In this document: positions 17,565 through 25,258 of the stretch, in pieces
Numbering within the stretch: position 1 is the first letter of the stretch
How the letters are laid out: every line of letters begins with the position of its first letter
DNA from: Promicromonospora umidemergens
Lineage (GTDB): Bacteria > Actinomycetota > Actinomycetes > Actinomycetales > Cellulomonadaceae
Direction: 5' to 3'
DNA: 64,000 bases
NCBI RefSeq assembly: GCF_024171995.1
Contig: NZ_JAMTCT010000022.1
Span: forward strand, 28,216 to 92,215
Made by a program: the position numbers and the translations under genes
The notes under the pieces: generated by a model
What the model saw: only the letters and a program-made list of their open reading frames with translations
Databases searched by the model: none
What the model was told of the DNA's origin: nothing

Positions 17565-19270
17565 CGCACGCACCCGGCGTCCTGCCCGAACCCGTCGCAA
17601 GCCGCACGGTCGATCGCTCAGTCGATCGCTCAGTCGACAGAGCCGTCGACCGAGCGGTCGACGGCCCCGGCTACGGCACCCTCTCGATAGCGAGCATCCT
17701 CGCCGAGACCGCCGGCCGGTTCCCCGAACGCACCGCGCTGCACTTCATGGGTCAGGCCACCACCTACGGCGACCTCTGGGAGCAGACCCGCGCGTACGCG
17801 GGGGCGCTCGCGGCCCGCGGGATCGGGCCGGGCTCGCGCGTGGCGATGATCGTGCCGAACGTCCCCGACTTCGCGCGCGTCTACTACGCGACGCTCGCGC
17901 TCGGCGCCGTGGTGATCCCCGTGCACCTGCTCTTCCGTAGCGAGGAGATCGAGTTCGTCCTGAAGGACGCGGGGGCCGACGTCGTCGTGGTCGCCGCACC
18001 GATGCTGGCGGAGGCCGCGCCCGCAGCCGCGAGGGCCGGCGTACCGCTGGTGACCGTCCTGGTGCCGGAGTTGACTGCCCGGCAGCTCGCTGGGCAGGGC
18101 ACCGTGGTGGCGCGCCTCGAGGACGAGGCGGCCGCCGCGACCCCGATCGAGCGGCACGTGGGCACGAACCCGCTGGCCGCCGCCACGATCCTGTACACGA
18201 GCGGCACCACGGGCACCCCGAAGGGGGCGGTGGGGTCGCACCTGGCGATGGTCGAGCAGGTGCACTGCTCGCTGATCGACTCGTTCGACCTGCGGCCCGA
18301 CGACGTGGTCTACGGCGGCCTGCCGTTCTTCCACTCGTTCGGCCAGATGGCGGTGCTGAACATGGCCTTCCGGCGCGGCGCGTCCATCGTCCTGCTGCCG
18401 AAGTTCGACCCCGACGAGGCCCTCGAGCTGCTCGTGGCCCACGGCGTCACGGTCTTCACGGCGGTGCCGACCAACTTCGCGGGCATGGTCGAGGCGGCTC
18501 GGCGCTCGGCGGCGCGGCCCCCGCTGCGGTACGCGGTGTCCGGCGGCGCGGCCCTGCCCGTGGTGCTGCTCGAGGCGTTCGAGGAGGCGTACGGCGCGCA
18601 GGTGCACGAGGGGTACGGGCTGACGGAGACGTCGCCGTCGTGCACGTTCAACGTCACGTCCGAGCCGATCCGGCCCGGGACCGTCGGGCGCTCGATGTGG
18701 GGCGTCGACGTCGCGGTGGCGGTCGCCGAGGTCGAGGACCGGGTGGAGCTCCTGCCGGCGCCGTCGGGCGAGGCGGGCGCCCCGGGCGCGACGAGCGGGC
18801 TCGGCGAGATAGTGGTGCGCGGGCACAACCTGATGAAGGGGTACCTGGGCTGGCCGGACGCCTCGGCCGCGGCCGTCGTGGACGGCTGGTTCCGCACGGG
18901 CGACCTCGGGACCGTGGACCCGGACGGCATCGTCACGATCGTGGACCGCAAGAAGGACATGATCATCCGCAACGGCTACAACGTTTATCCCACGGAGGTC
19001 GAGGCGGTGCTGGCCCGCTACCCGGGCGTCGCCATGGCCGCGGTGTTCGGGGTGCCCGACGAGGTGCGCGGGCAGGAGGTGCATGCCGCCGTCGTGCCGT
19101 CCTACGGAGCGGACGTGGACCCCGACGCCGTGGTCGCGTACATGAAGGAGCACGTGGCGGCGTACAAGTACCCGCGGGTGGTGCACGTGTCCGCCGACCT
19201 GCCGCTGGGCCCGAGCGGCAAGGTGCTCAAGCGCGAGCTGACGGCCAGGTACGCGCCGCCTGCGGGGTAG
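17561..19270 (+). CDS. AMP-dependent acyl-CoA synthetase/ligase
   Basis: A 569-residue ANL-superfamily enzyme. It activates a carboxylic acid to acyl-CoA through an acyl-adenylate. Motifs: YTSGTTGTPKGAV at about 211-223, HEGYGLTETSP, GWFRTGDLG, then DRKKDMIIRNGYNVYPTE (about 462-479) and the catalytic lysine in GPSGKVLKREL near the C-terminus. GGAAGGAG precedes the ATG. Residues 17-34 are an unusual five-fold VDRS/VDRA repeat encoded by 12-bp tandem units. Last gene of the transporter-to-ligase run; a strong bidirectional terminator follows. Confidence 0.9.
   Translation: MTHAPGVLPEPVASRTVDRSVDRSVDRAVDRAVDGPGYGTLSIASILAETAGRFPERTALHFMGQATTYGDLWEQTRAYAGALAARGIGPGSRVAMIVPNVPDFARVYYATLALGAVVIPVHLLFRSEEIEFVLKDAGADVVVVAAPMLAEAAPAAARAGVPLVTVLVPELTARQLAGQGTVVARLEDEAAAATPIERHVGTNPLAAATILYTSGTTGTPKGAVGSHLAMVEQVHCSLIDSFDLRPDDVVYGGLPFFHSFGQMAVLNMAFRRGASIVLLPKFDPDEALELLVAHGVTVFTAVPTNFAGMVEAARRSAARPPLRYAVSGGAALPVVLLEAFEEAYGAQVHEGYGLTETSPSCTFNVTSEPIRPGTVGRSMWGVDVAVAVAEVEDRVELLPAPSGEAGAPGATSGLGEIVVRGHNLMKGYLGWPDASAAAVVDGWFRTGDLGTVDPDGIVTIVDRKKDMIIRNGYNVYPTEVEAVLARYPGVAMAAVFGVPDEVRGQEVHAAVVPSYGADVDPDAVVAYMKEHVAAYKYPRVVHVSADLPLGPSGKVLKRELTARYAPPAG
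17609..17664 (+). repeat. 12-bp tandem repeat inside the acyl-CoA ligase N-terminus
   Basis: Five units of GTCGATCGCTCA or a close variant start at 17609, 17621, 17633, 17645 and 17657. The first two are identical; the rest drift. They encode VDRSVDRSVDRAVDRAVDG. Units are multiples of three, so copy-number change would keep the frame. Confidence 0.85.
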
Positions 19271-19302
19271 CGGATGCGTGCCCCGGCCGGACTTGCGCGG
19301 CG

Positions 19303-19353
19303 GCCCAGTGATTGGGCCCGAAAACGCGTGATTTTCGGGCCGAATCACTGGGC
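19303..19353. terminator. Bidirectional terminator hairpin
   Basis: Two 22-bp arms (19303-19324 and 19332-19353) with a single mismatch and a 7-base loop CGCGTGA. The inner part has AAAA/TTTT pairs. It lies between the convergent acyl-CoA ligase and thioesterase genes, so it can end both transcripts. Confidence 0.8.
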
Positions 19354-19384
19354 TGCGCGAGGTGCACGCCGCGGGACCGCGCGG

Positions 19385-19804
19385 TCACGCCGTCGGGGGC
19401 GGCAGGTGTTCCGCGACCGCCTCGCGCACCCGGTCCGGGACCGGGACCGGGCGGCGGGCAGTCTGGTCCACGAACACGTGCGTGAAGCTGCCCGTCGCGT
19501 ACGGCTCGCCGCGGTCGGGCGCGCCCGCGCGCAGGATCGCCAGGTCCCAGGTGAGCGACGTCCGCCCGAGGCGCCCGACGGCGACGTCGACCTCTATCTC
19601 GTCCGGGAACGACACCGGGGCGAGGAACTCGCACGACGAGGCGCGCGCGAGCCCGATCACGTCGCCGGCCGGGTCCATGCCGGTGTGCCGCATGAGCCAC
19701 AGGTTCACCGCCGTGTCCATGGCCTCGTAGTAGACGGTGTTGTTCATGTGGCCGTACTGGTCGTTGTCGTTCCAGCGCAGCGGGAACGGGTGCCGATAGC
19801 CCAT
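19385..19804 (-). CDS. Acyl-CoA thioesterase, 4HBT/hot-dog family
   Basis: A 139-residue hot-dog protein. The N-terminal RWNDNDQYGHMNNTVYYEAM carries the catalytic Asp and helix of 4-hydroxybenzoyl-CoA-thioesterase-like enzymes, followed by SCEFLAPVSFPDEIEVDVAV and SFTHVFVD. It would hydrolyse acyl-CoA to the free acid. Divergent from the acyl-CoA dehydrogenase at 19940; the shared 135-bp promoter region holds two candidate operators. Confidence 0.87.
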   Translation of the reverse strand: MGYRHPFPLRWNDNDQYGHMNNTVYYEAMDTAVNLWLMRHTGMDPAGDVIGLARASSCEFLAPVSFPDEIEVDVAVGRLGRTSLTWDLAILRAGAPDRGEPYATGSFTHVFVDQTARRPVPVPDRVREAVAEHLPPPTA

Positions 19805-19842
19805 ATCCGCAGCGTAGCCCGGCTCAGGGGGAGGGGTGCAAC

Positions 19843-19863
19843 GTATTCGCGATTGATGCATAC
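19843..19863. promoter_or_regulatory. Imperfect palindrome GTAT...ATAC, related to the 6846 site
   Basis: GTATTCGCGATTGATGCATAC shows short GTAT/ATAC arms and shares GATGCATA and neighbouring bases with the site at 6846-6865. Both lie in divergent promoters together with an ACCGAC-type box. Candidate second operator for a TetR/QsdR-type protein. Confidence 0.35.
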
Positions 19864-19868
19864 TGGAC

Positions 19869-19882
19869 ACCGACTGGTCGGT
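19869..19882. promoter_or_regulatory. Candidate operator box 3, ACCGACTGGTCGGT
   Basis: The best of the three boxes: perfect ACCGAC-TG-GTCGGT palindrome, 57 bases upstream of the acyl-CoA dehydrogenase start. The core is followed by another CGGT (to 19886). Confidence 0.6.
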
Positions 19883-19939
19883 CGGTGCTGACCGCCAGTA
19901 CCGGATCGACCAGCCAGATCGACGATGATCGGAGGACCG

Positions 19940-21139
19940 ATGACGCTCGCACCCGAGTCGCCCCGCACGGACACCCTGGAGGCGGACTTCTACTCGTTCC
20001 AGGACCTGCTCACCCCGGCCGAGCAGAAGAAGGCGCTGGCCGTCCGCGAGTTCATGGAGCGCGAGGTGCGCCCCATCGCGGACGACTACTGGGAGCGCGC
20101 CGAGTGCCCGGTGCACCTGTTCAAGCCCTACGCGCAGCTCGGCACCATCGGGTCGGGCTGGGCCGAGACGCAGGGCGAGGAGACCTCCGCGGTGTTCCGC
20201 GGCTGGATCGGCATGGAGACGGCGCGCGTCGACTCGTCGTTCTGCACCTTCATCGGGGTGTCCGGCGGCCTGGCGATGACGTCGATCGGCGTGGGCGGCT
20301 CCGCGGAGCAGCGTGCGAAGTGGCTCCCGCCCATGGCGAGCGGCGACCTGATCGGCGCGTTCGCCCTCACCGAGCCACTGGCGGGCTCCGACACCGCCAA
20401 GGGCCTGCGTACCACCGCCACCCGCACGGGCGACACCTGGGTGCTCAACGGCGCCAAGCGCTGGATCGGGAACGCCACGTTCTCCGACGTCGTGGTGGTC
20501 TGGGCCAAGGACACCGCCGACGACCAGGTCAAGGGCTTCCTGGTGCGCAAGGGCACGCCCGGCTTCACGGCCACCAAGATCGAGCGCAAGCAGTCCCTGC
20601 GCATAGTGCAGAACGCGGACATCGTGCTCGACGGCGTCGAGGTGCACGAGGCCGACCGCCTGGCGCACATCAACAGCTTCCGCGACCTGGCCAAGGTGCT
20701 GCGGATCACCCGCGACGGCGTCTCCTGGCAGGCGCTGGGCACCATGATCGGCGCCTACGAGGCCGCCGTGGCGTACACCAAGCAGCGCGAGCAGTTCGGC
20801 AACCCCATCGCGAGCTACCAGCTGATCCAGGACAAGCTCGCCACCGCCTACGCGAACGTGACCGCGGGCTTCGCCATGTGCGTGCGCGTGGCCCAGCTCC
20901 AGGACAAGGGCACCCAGATCGACGCCCACGCCGCGATGGCCAAGGCGTTCGTCACCACCCGCATGCGGGAGACCGTCGCGCTGTGCCGCGAGGCGTGCGG
21001 CGGCAACGGCATCACGCTCGACCACGGCGTGGCCCGGTTCTTCGCCGACGCCGAGGCCGTGTACACGTTCGAGGGCACCAAGGACATGAACCAGCTCATC
21101 GTGGGCCGGGCGATCACCGGCCACGCGGCGTTCGTCTGA
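19940..21139 (+). CDS. Acyl-CoA dehydrogenase, glutaryl-CoA-dehydrogenase-like
   Basis: A 399-residue flavoprotein. Motifs: FALTEPLAGSDTAKGL, then WVLNGAKRWIGNATFSDVVV, the arginine-rich AYTKQREQFGNPIASYQLIQ, and EACGGNGITLDHGVARFF with catalytic-loop TFEGTKDMNQLIVGRAITG. The ALTEP...GSD and GGNGI segments and the length resemble glutaryl-CoA and long-chain-type dehydrogenases. GGAGG at 19931-19935 supports the ATG at 19940. Controlled by box 3; the thiolase, alcohol dehydrogenase, SDR and hydratase downstream run in the same direction. Confidence 0.9.
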   Translation: MTLAPESPRTDTLEADFYSFQDLLTPAEQKKALAVREFMEREVRPIADDYWERAECPVHLFKPYAQLGTIGSGWAETQGEETSAVFRGWIGMETARVDSSFCTFIGVSGGLAMTSIGVGGSAEQRAKWLPPMASGDLIGAFALTEPLAGSDTAKGLRTTATRTGDTWVLNGAKRWIGNATFSDVVVVWAKDTADDQVKGFLVRKGTPGFTATKIERKQSLRIVQNADIVLDGVEVHEADRLAHINSFRDLAKVLRITRDGVSWQALGTMIGAYEAAVAYTKQREQFGNPIASYQLIQDKLATAYANVTAGFAMCVRVAQLQDKGTQIDAHAAMAKAFVTTRMRETVALCREACGGNGITLDHGVARFFADAEAVYTFEGTKDMNQLIVGRAITGHAAFV

Positions 21140-21160
21140 GCCGGACTGTTCTATCGTCGC

Positions 21161-21210
21161 AGCACGGCTCAGCACAGCTCAGCCCAGCACGGCACAGCCC
21201 AGCGCAGCTC
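21161..21210 (+). repeat. 10-bp tandem repeat spacer
   Basis: Five degenerate 10-bp units (AGCACGGCTC, AGCACAGCTC, AGCCCAGCAC, GGCACAGCCC, AGCGCAGCTC) fill the 82-bp gap between the acyl-CoA dehydrogenase and the thiolase, immediately before its AAGGAGGAG ribosome binding site. Confidence 0.75.
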
Positions 21211-21221
21211 AAGGAGGAGTT

Positions 21222-22451
21222 ATGACCGAGGCCTACATCGTCGCGACCGCCCGATCGCCCATCGGGCGCGCACACAAGGGGTCGCTCAAGGACGTCCGCC
21301 CCGACGACCTCGCCGCCCTGATGGTCACCGCCGCCGTCGAACAGGTGCAGGGGCTGGACCCGGCCCGGATCGACGACCTGCTGCTCGGCTGCGGGCTGCC
21401 CGGCGGCAAGCAGGGTATGAACCTGGCCCGGATCGTCGCGGTGCTGTGCGGCTGGGACACCGTGCCGGGCGCGACCGTCACGCGCTACTGCAGCTCCAGC
21501 CTGCAGACCACCCGCATGGCGTTCCACGCCATCAAGGCGGGCGAGGGCGACGTCTTCGTGTCCGCGGGCGTCGAGTCCGTGAGCTCGTTCGCCACCGGGT
21601 CGAGCGACTACATCCCGGGCGTGGACCTGACCAATCCCGTGTTCGCCGACGCGCTGGCCCGTACCGAGAAGCGTGCCGGGTCCGGGTCCGGGACCGGGCT
21701 GTGGACCGACCCGCGCCTGGAGGGCGTGCTGCCCGACGCGTACATCAGCATGGGGCAGACGGCGGAGAACGTCGCCGCCCTGCGCAACGTCACGCGCGCG
21801 GACCAGGACGAGTTCGCCGCCCGCAGCCAGCAGCGCGCGCAGGCCGCGATCGCGGCAGGCTTCTGGGCCAGGGACATCACGCCCGTCACGCTCCCGGACG
21901 GCACGGTCCTGACCGCCGACGACGGCCCGCGCGCCGGCACCACCACCGAGACGCTCGCCACGCTGGAGCCGGTGTTCCGTCCGGACGGAACCGTCACCGC
22001 GGGCAACGCCTGCCCCCTGAACGACGGCGCCGCGGCGCTCGTGATCGTCTCCGGCCGCGTCGTGGACGAGCTGGGCCTGCAGCCGCTGGCCCGCATCGTG
22101 TCCACGGGGGTCAGCGGCCTGTCGCCCGAGATCATGGGCCTCGGTCCCGTCGACGCCAGCCGGCAGGCGCTGGCCCGTGCGGGGCTCACCGTCGACGACA
22201 TGGACCTCGTCGAGATCAACGAGGCGTTCGCCGCCCAGGTGATTCCCTCGGCGCGCGAGCTCGGCGTCTCCGATGAGCGACTGAACGTCAACGGCGGTGC
22301 GATCGCCGTCGGGCACCCGTTCGGGATGACCGGGGCGCGCATCACCTCCACCCTGATCAACGCGCTCGCGGACGCCGGGGGCCAGTACGGTCTGGAGACG
22401 ATGTGCGTGGGCGGCGGCCAGGGCATGGCGATGGTGCTGGAGAGGCTCTGA
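21222..22451 (+). CDS. Acetyl-CoA acetyltransferase (thiolase)
   Basis: A 409-residue thiolase. The nucleophilic cysteine is in RYCSSSLQT (Cys about 90), the active-site loops are NEAFAAQ and NGGAIAVGHPFGMTGAR, and the second Cys lies in ETMCVGGGQGMAM. It cleaves beta-ketoacyl-CoA to acetyl-CoA. AAGGAGGAG precedes the ATG. A Gly/Ser-rich turn (RAGSGSGTG) is inserted around residue 148. Confidence 0.92.
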   Translation: MTEAYIVATARSPIGRAHKGSLKDVRPDDLAALMVTAAVEQVQGLDPARIDDLLLGCGLPGGKQGMNLARIVAVLCGWDTVPGATVTRYCSSSLQTTRMAFHAIKAGEGDVFVSAGVESVSSFATGSSDYIPGVDLTNPVFADALARTEKRAGSGSGTGLWTDPRLEGVLPDAYISMGQTAENVAALRNVTRADQDEFAARSQQRAQAAIAAGFWARDITPVTLPDGTVLTADDGPRAGTTTETLATLEPVFRPDGTVTAGNACPLNDGAAALVIVSGRVVDELGLQPLARIVSTGVSGLSPEIMGLGPVDASRQALARAGLTVDDMDLVEINEAFAAQVIPSARELGVSDERLNVNGGAIAVGHPFGMTGARITSTLINALADAGGQYGLETMCVGGGQGMAMVLERL

Positions 22452-22471
22452 CGGGCCCGGAGGGAGATGCT

Positions 22472-23584
22472 GTGCGGATCACCGGTGCGGTGCTGGAGCG
22501 TTGCGACGCCCCGGCGCCCTATGCGGAGTCCCGGCCGGTCACGGTCGGTCCCCTCGAGCTCGGCCCGCCACGGGCCGGCGAAGTCCTGGTGCGGATAGAG
22601 GCGGCCGGGCTGTGCCACTCCGACCTGTCGGTCGTGGACGGCAACCGCGTGCGGCCGGTGCCGATGCTGCTCGGGCACGAGGCGGCCGGCATCGTGGAGA
22701 GCGTCGGCCCCGGTGCGCGTCTCGCGATCGGGCAGCGGGTGGTCATGACGTTCCTGCCGCGCTGCGGAGAGTGCGCCGAGTGCGCAACCGACGGTCGCCT
22801 GCCCTGTTCGGTGGGGTCGGCGGCCAACGGGGCCGGCACGCTCGTGGGCGGGGGACGGCGGCTGACCCGGGTCGCCCCCTCGGGCGAGGCGCAGGAGGTG
22901 CACCACCACCTCGGGGTGAGCGCGTTCGCGAGCCACGCCGTGGTGTCCGAGACCTCGGTGGTCCCCGTGGACGACGACGTCCCGCCCGACGTCGCCGCAC
23001 TGCTCGGCTGCGCGGTCCTGACCGGCGGCGGCGCCGTGGTGAACGCGGGGCGGCCCGCGCCGGGCGACCGGGTGGCGGTCGTGGGCCTGGGCGGCGTCGG
23101 CATGGCGGCGCTGCTGATGGCCGTCGCGCTCGGGCACGAGGTGATCGGAGTCGACGCCGTGCCAGCCAAGCTGGAGCTGGCGCGCGAGCTGGGTGCGGCG
23201 ACCGCCGTCGGGCCGCAGGAGGCTGTCGAGCAGGGGCTGCGTGCGCCGGTCGTGATCGAGGCCGCCGGCTCGGCCCGTGCGTTCGAGACCGCGTACGCGA
23301 TCACCGCGCCGGGTGGCACCACCGTCACGGTGGGGCTGCCGCATCCCGACGCCCGGGCCAGCATCTCGCCGCTCAGCCTCACCGCGGAGGCCCGCACCGT
23401 GGTGGGCTCCTACCTCGGGTCGGCAGTGCCCAGCCGCGACATCCCGCGCTACGTCGAGCTGTGGCGGGCCGGCAGGCTGCCCCTGGACCGTCTCGTCTCC
23501 GACCGCATCGCCCTGGACGACCTACCTGCCGCGCTCGACCGCCTCGCCTCCGGTGAGGCGCTGCGGCAGCTCGTGACCTTCTGA
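22472..23584 (+). CDS. Zinc-dependent alcohol dehydrogenase
   Basis: A 370-residue MDR enzyme with intact zinc sites: catalytic Cys in AAGLCHSDL, GHEAAGIV, and the structural-zinc run CGECAECATDGRLPC. NAD-binding motif VGLGGVGMAALL. This corresponds to class III/AdhE2-like alcohol dehydrogenases. GTG at 22472 is preceded by GGAGGGAG at 22459-22466. Between thiolase and SDR it may oxidise an alcohol feeding the pathway. Confidence 0.88.
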   Translation: MRITGAVLERCDAPAPYAESRPVTVGPLELGPPRAGEVLVRIEAAGLCHSDLSVVDGNRVRPVPMLLGHEAAGIVESVGPGARLAIGQRVVMTFLPRCGECAECATDGRLPCSVGSAANGAGTLVGGGRRLTRVAPSGEAQEVHHHLGVSAFASHAVVSETSVVPVDDDVPPDVAALLGCAVLTGGGAVVNAGRPAPGDRVAVVGLGGVGMAALLMAVALGHEVIGVDAVPAKLELARELGAATAVGPQEAVEQGLRAPVVIEAAGSARAFETAYAITAPGGTTVTVGLPHPDARASISPLSLTAEARTVVGSYLGSAVPSRDIPRYVELWRAGRLPLDRLVSDRIALDDLPAALDRLASGEALRQLVTF

Positions 23585-23635
23585 CCTGTCATTCCTGGCG
23601 TACCTGCCATCGTTCGCAACGAGAGGAAACACCTC

Positions 23636-24385
23636 ATGACCCGCACTGCCATCGTCACCGGAGCGGCCCGCGGCATCGGCGCCGCCACCGCCCGCCGGCT
23701 CGCCGAGGACGGTTACGCCGTCGCCGTCCTTGACCTGCTGGAGGACCAGGCCAAGGCCACGGCGGAGGCCATAGTGGCCGACGGCGGCCGCGCGCTCGCC
23801 GTCGGCGCCGACGTCGCCGACGAGCAGTCGGTGGCCGACGCCGTCGCACGCGTCACCGCCGAGCTGGGTGCGCCCACCGTGCTGGTGAACAACGCCGGCA
23901 TCCTGCGCGACAACCTGCTGTTCAAGATGTCCGTGGGCGACTGGGACTCCGTGCTCGGGGTGCATCTGCGGGGCGCGTTCCTCATGACCAGGGCCGTGCA
24001 GGCGCACATGGTGGAGGCCAAGTTCGGCCGCATCGTGAACCTCTCCTCGACCTCGGCGCTCGGCAACCGCGGCCAGGCCAACTACTCGGCCGCCAAGGCG
24101 GGTATGCAGGGCTTCACCAAGACCCTGGCGATCGAGCTCGGCAAGTTCGGTGTCACCGCGAACGCCGTCGCCCCCGGGGTGATCGAGACCGACATGATCC
24201 GGGAGACCGCCGAACGCATCGGCATGCCGCTGGCCGACTACCTCGGCGTGGCCGCGAAGGACGTGCCCGTCGGCCGCGTGGGTCAGCCCGAGGACATCGC
24301 GAACGCCGTCTCGTTCTTCTGCGCGGAGCAGTCCGGGTTCGTCTCGGGCCAGGTGCTGTACGTGGCCGGCGGGCCGAAGGCGTGA
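23636..24385 (+). CDS. 3-oxoacyl-ACP/CoA reductase FabG-like SDR
   Basis: A 249-residue FabG-like SDR: TGAARGIGAATARRLAEDG, LVNNAGILRDN, catalytic Ser in NLSSTSALG, Tyr/Lys in YSAAK, then GVTANAVAPGVIETDM. Likely interconverts 3-hydroxyacyl- and 3-oxoacyl-CoA. Overlaps the MaoC-like gene by GTGA. GAGAGGA lies upstream of the ATG. Confidence 0.9.
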   Translation: MTRTAIVTGAARGIGAATARRLAEDGYAVAVLDLLEDQAKATAEAIVADGGRALAVGADVADEQSVADAVARVTAELGAPTVLVNNAGILRDNLLFKMSVGDWDSVLGVHLRGAFLMTRAVQAHMVEAKFGRIVNLSSTSALGNRGQANYSAAKAGMQGFTKTLAIELGKFGVTANAVAPGVIETDMIRETAERIGMPLADYLGVAAKDVPVGRVGQPEDIANAVSFFCAEQSGFVSGQVLYVAGGPKA

Positions 24386-24858
24386 GCACCGAAGGGCGTG
24401 ACGTCATCACCGTCGACTCGCCGGCGGCCCTCGCGGACGCCGTGGGGCGGACGGCCACCGGCGACTGGTTCGAGATCACCCAGGAGCGGATCAGCGCGTT
24501 CGCCGACGCCACCGAGGACCACCAGTGGATCCACCTCGACGCCGAGCGGGCGGCCGCCGGACCGTTCGGCTCCACCGTCGCGCACGGGTACCTCACGCTG
24601 TCGCTGCTGTCGCACCTGGCGGCACCGCTCGTCTCAGTCGGCGGTGCCGCGATGGTGATGAACTACGGCCTGGACCGGCTGCGGTTCCTCGCCCCGGTGC
24701 CGGCCGGCTCGCGTGTGCGGGCCCACACCGAGATCCTCTCCGCCGACCCGGCGTCCACCGGCGTACGCCTCGCCGCGAAGGTCACCGTGGAGATCGAGGG
24801 CTCCGAGAAGCCGGCGCTGGTCGCGCACACGCTGTCGCTCTACGTCCCGGAGGGCTGA
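24382..24858 (+). CDS. MaoC-family enoyl-CoA hydratase/dehydratase
   Basis: A 158-residue hot-dog hydratase. The hydratase-2 motif is visible: ITQERISAFADATEDHQWIH followed by LDAERAAAGPFGSTVAHGYL, with catalytic Asp and His. It hydrates enoyl-CoA to 3-hydroxyacyl-CoA. GTG start coupled to the SDR stop. Last gene of the region, followed by a terminator at 24882-24908. Confidence 0.9.
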   Translation: MSTEGRDVITVDSPAALADAVGRTATGDWFEITQERISAFADATEDHQWIHLDAERAAAGPFGSTVAHGYLTLSLLSHLAAPLVSVGGAAMVMNYGLDRLRFLAPVPAGSRVRAHTEILSADPASTGVRLAAKVTVEIEGSEKPALVAHTLSLYVPEG

Positions 24859-24881
24859 GCACCGCTTCGAGAGCGACCTGA

Positions 24882-24908
24882 GGCACCGATCCGGGCCGGA
24901 TCGGTGCC
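24882..24908 (+). terminator. Terminator hairpin after the acyl-CoA region
   Basis: Perfect 11-bp arms GGCACCGATCC / GGATCGGTGCC with 5-base loop GGGCC, 24 bases after the MaoC stop. No T-run, as is common in high-GC actinobacteria. Confidence 0.75.
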
Positions 24909-25150
24909 GGTGGGCCAGGCCGGGCAAGGTGGACCCGGGGAGAGGGTGCCAGGTCTGCTGAATTTCGTTCGCCCTGGCCCCGAGTAGTTCATCTCAGCTG
25001 AACTGTTCGGCTGAGCCTGCAAACCCATGGCCCAGCCGAACGTAGTTCGGCGGACCTGGCACCTCCTCAACGGGTATACCGACCCCCGGCGGCCCCCGGA
25101 ACGACCCTCTGTCGACCGTCCACGCGCTGCAGTGTTGCGAGGTCGATGGT
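24909..25150. other. Gene-free spacer before the mutagenesis cassette
   Basis: No convincing gene. It holds several short AGCTGAAC / GTTCGGCT / AGCCGAAC words around 24998-25052 that could pair with each other. Coding potential on both strands looks poor. The SOS promoter begins at 25151. Confidence 0.4.
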
Positions 25151-25205
25151 TTGACAGGCGCGCCTCGCGAGAGGTGTACTGGTGTTCTATCGAACAGGCG
25201 TTCGA
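25151..25205 (+). promoter_or_regulatory. SOS promoter with LexA box
   Basis: TTGACA at 25151-25156, TGTACT at 25175-25180 as a possible -10, and a perfect actinobacterial LexA box TCGAAC-AGGC-GTTCGA at 25190-25205 over the expected transcription start. The consensus for mycobacterial-type LexA is TCGAAC-N4-GTTCGA. The imuA start is 53 bases downstream, so the cassette should be DNA-damage induced. Confidence 0.88.
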
Positions 25206-25258
25206 TGAGGTGCTCGACCGATCCGGTCACCACCGGCAGACACCATCGCTGGAGGGTC

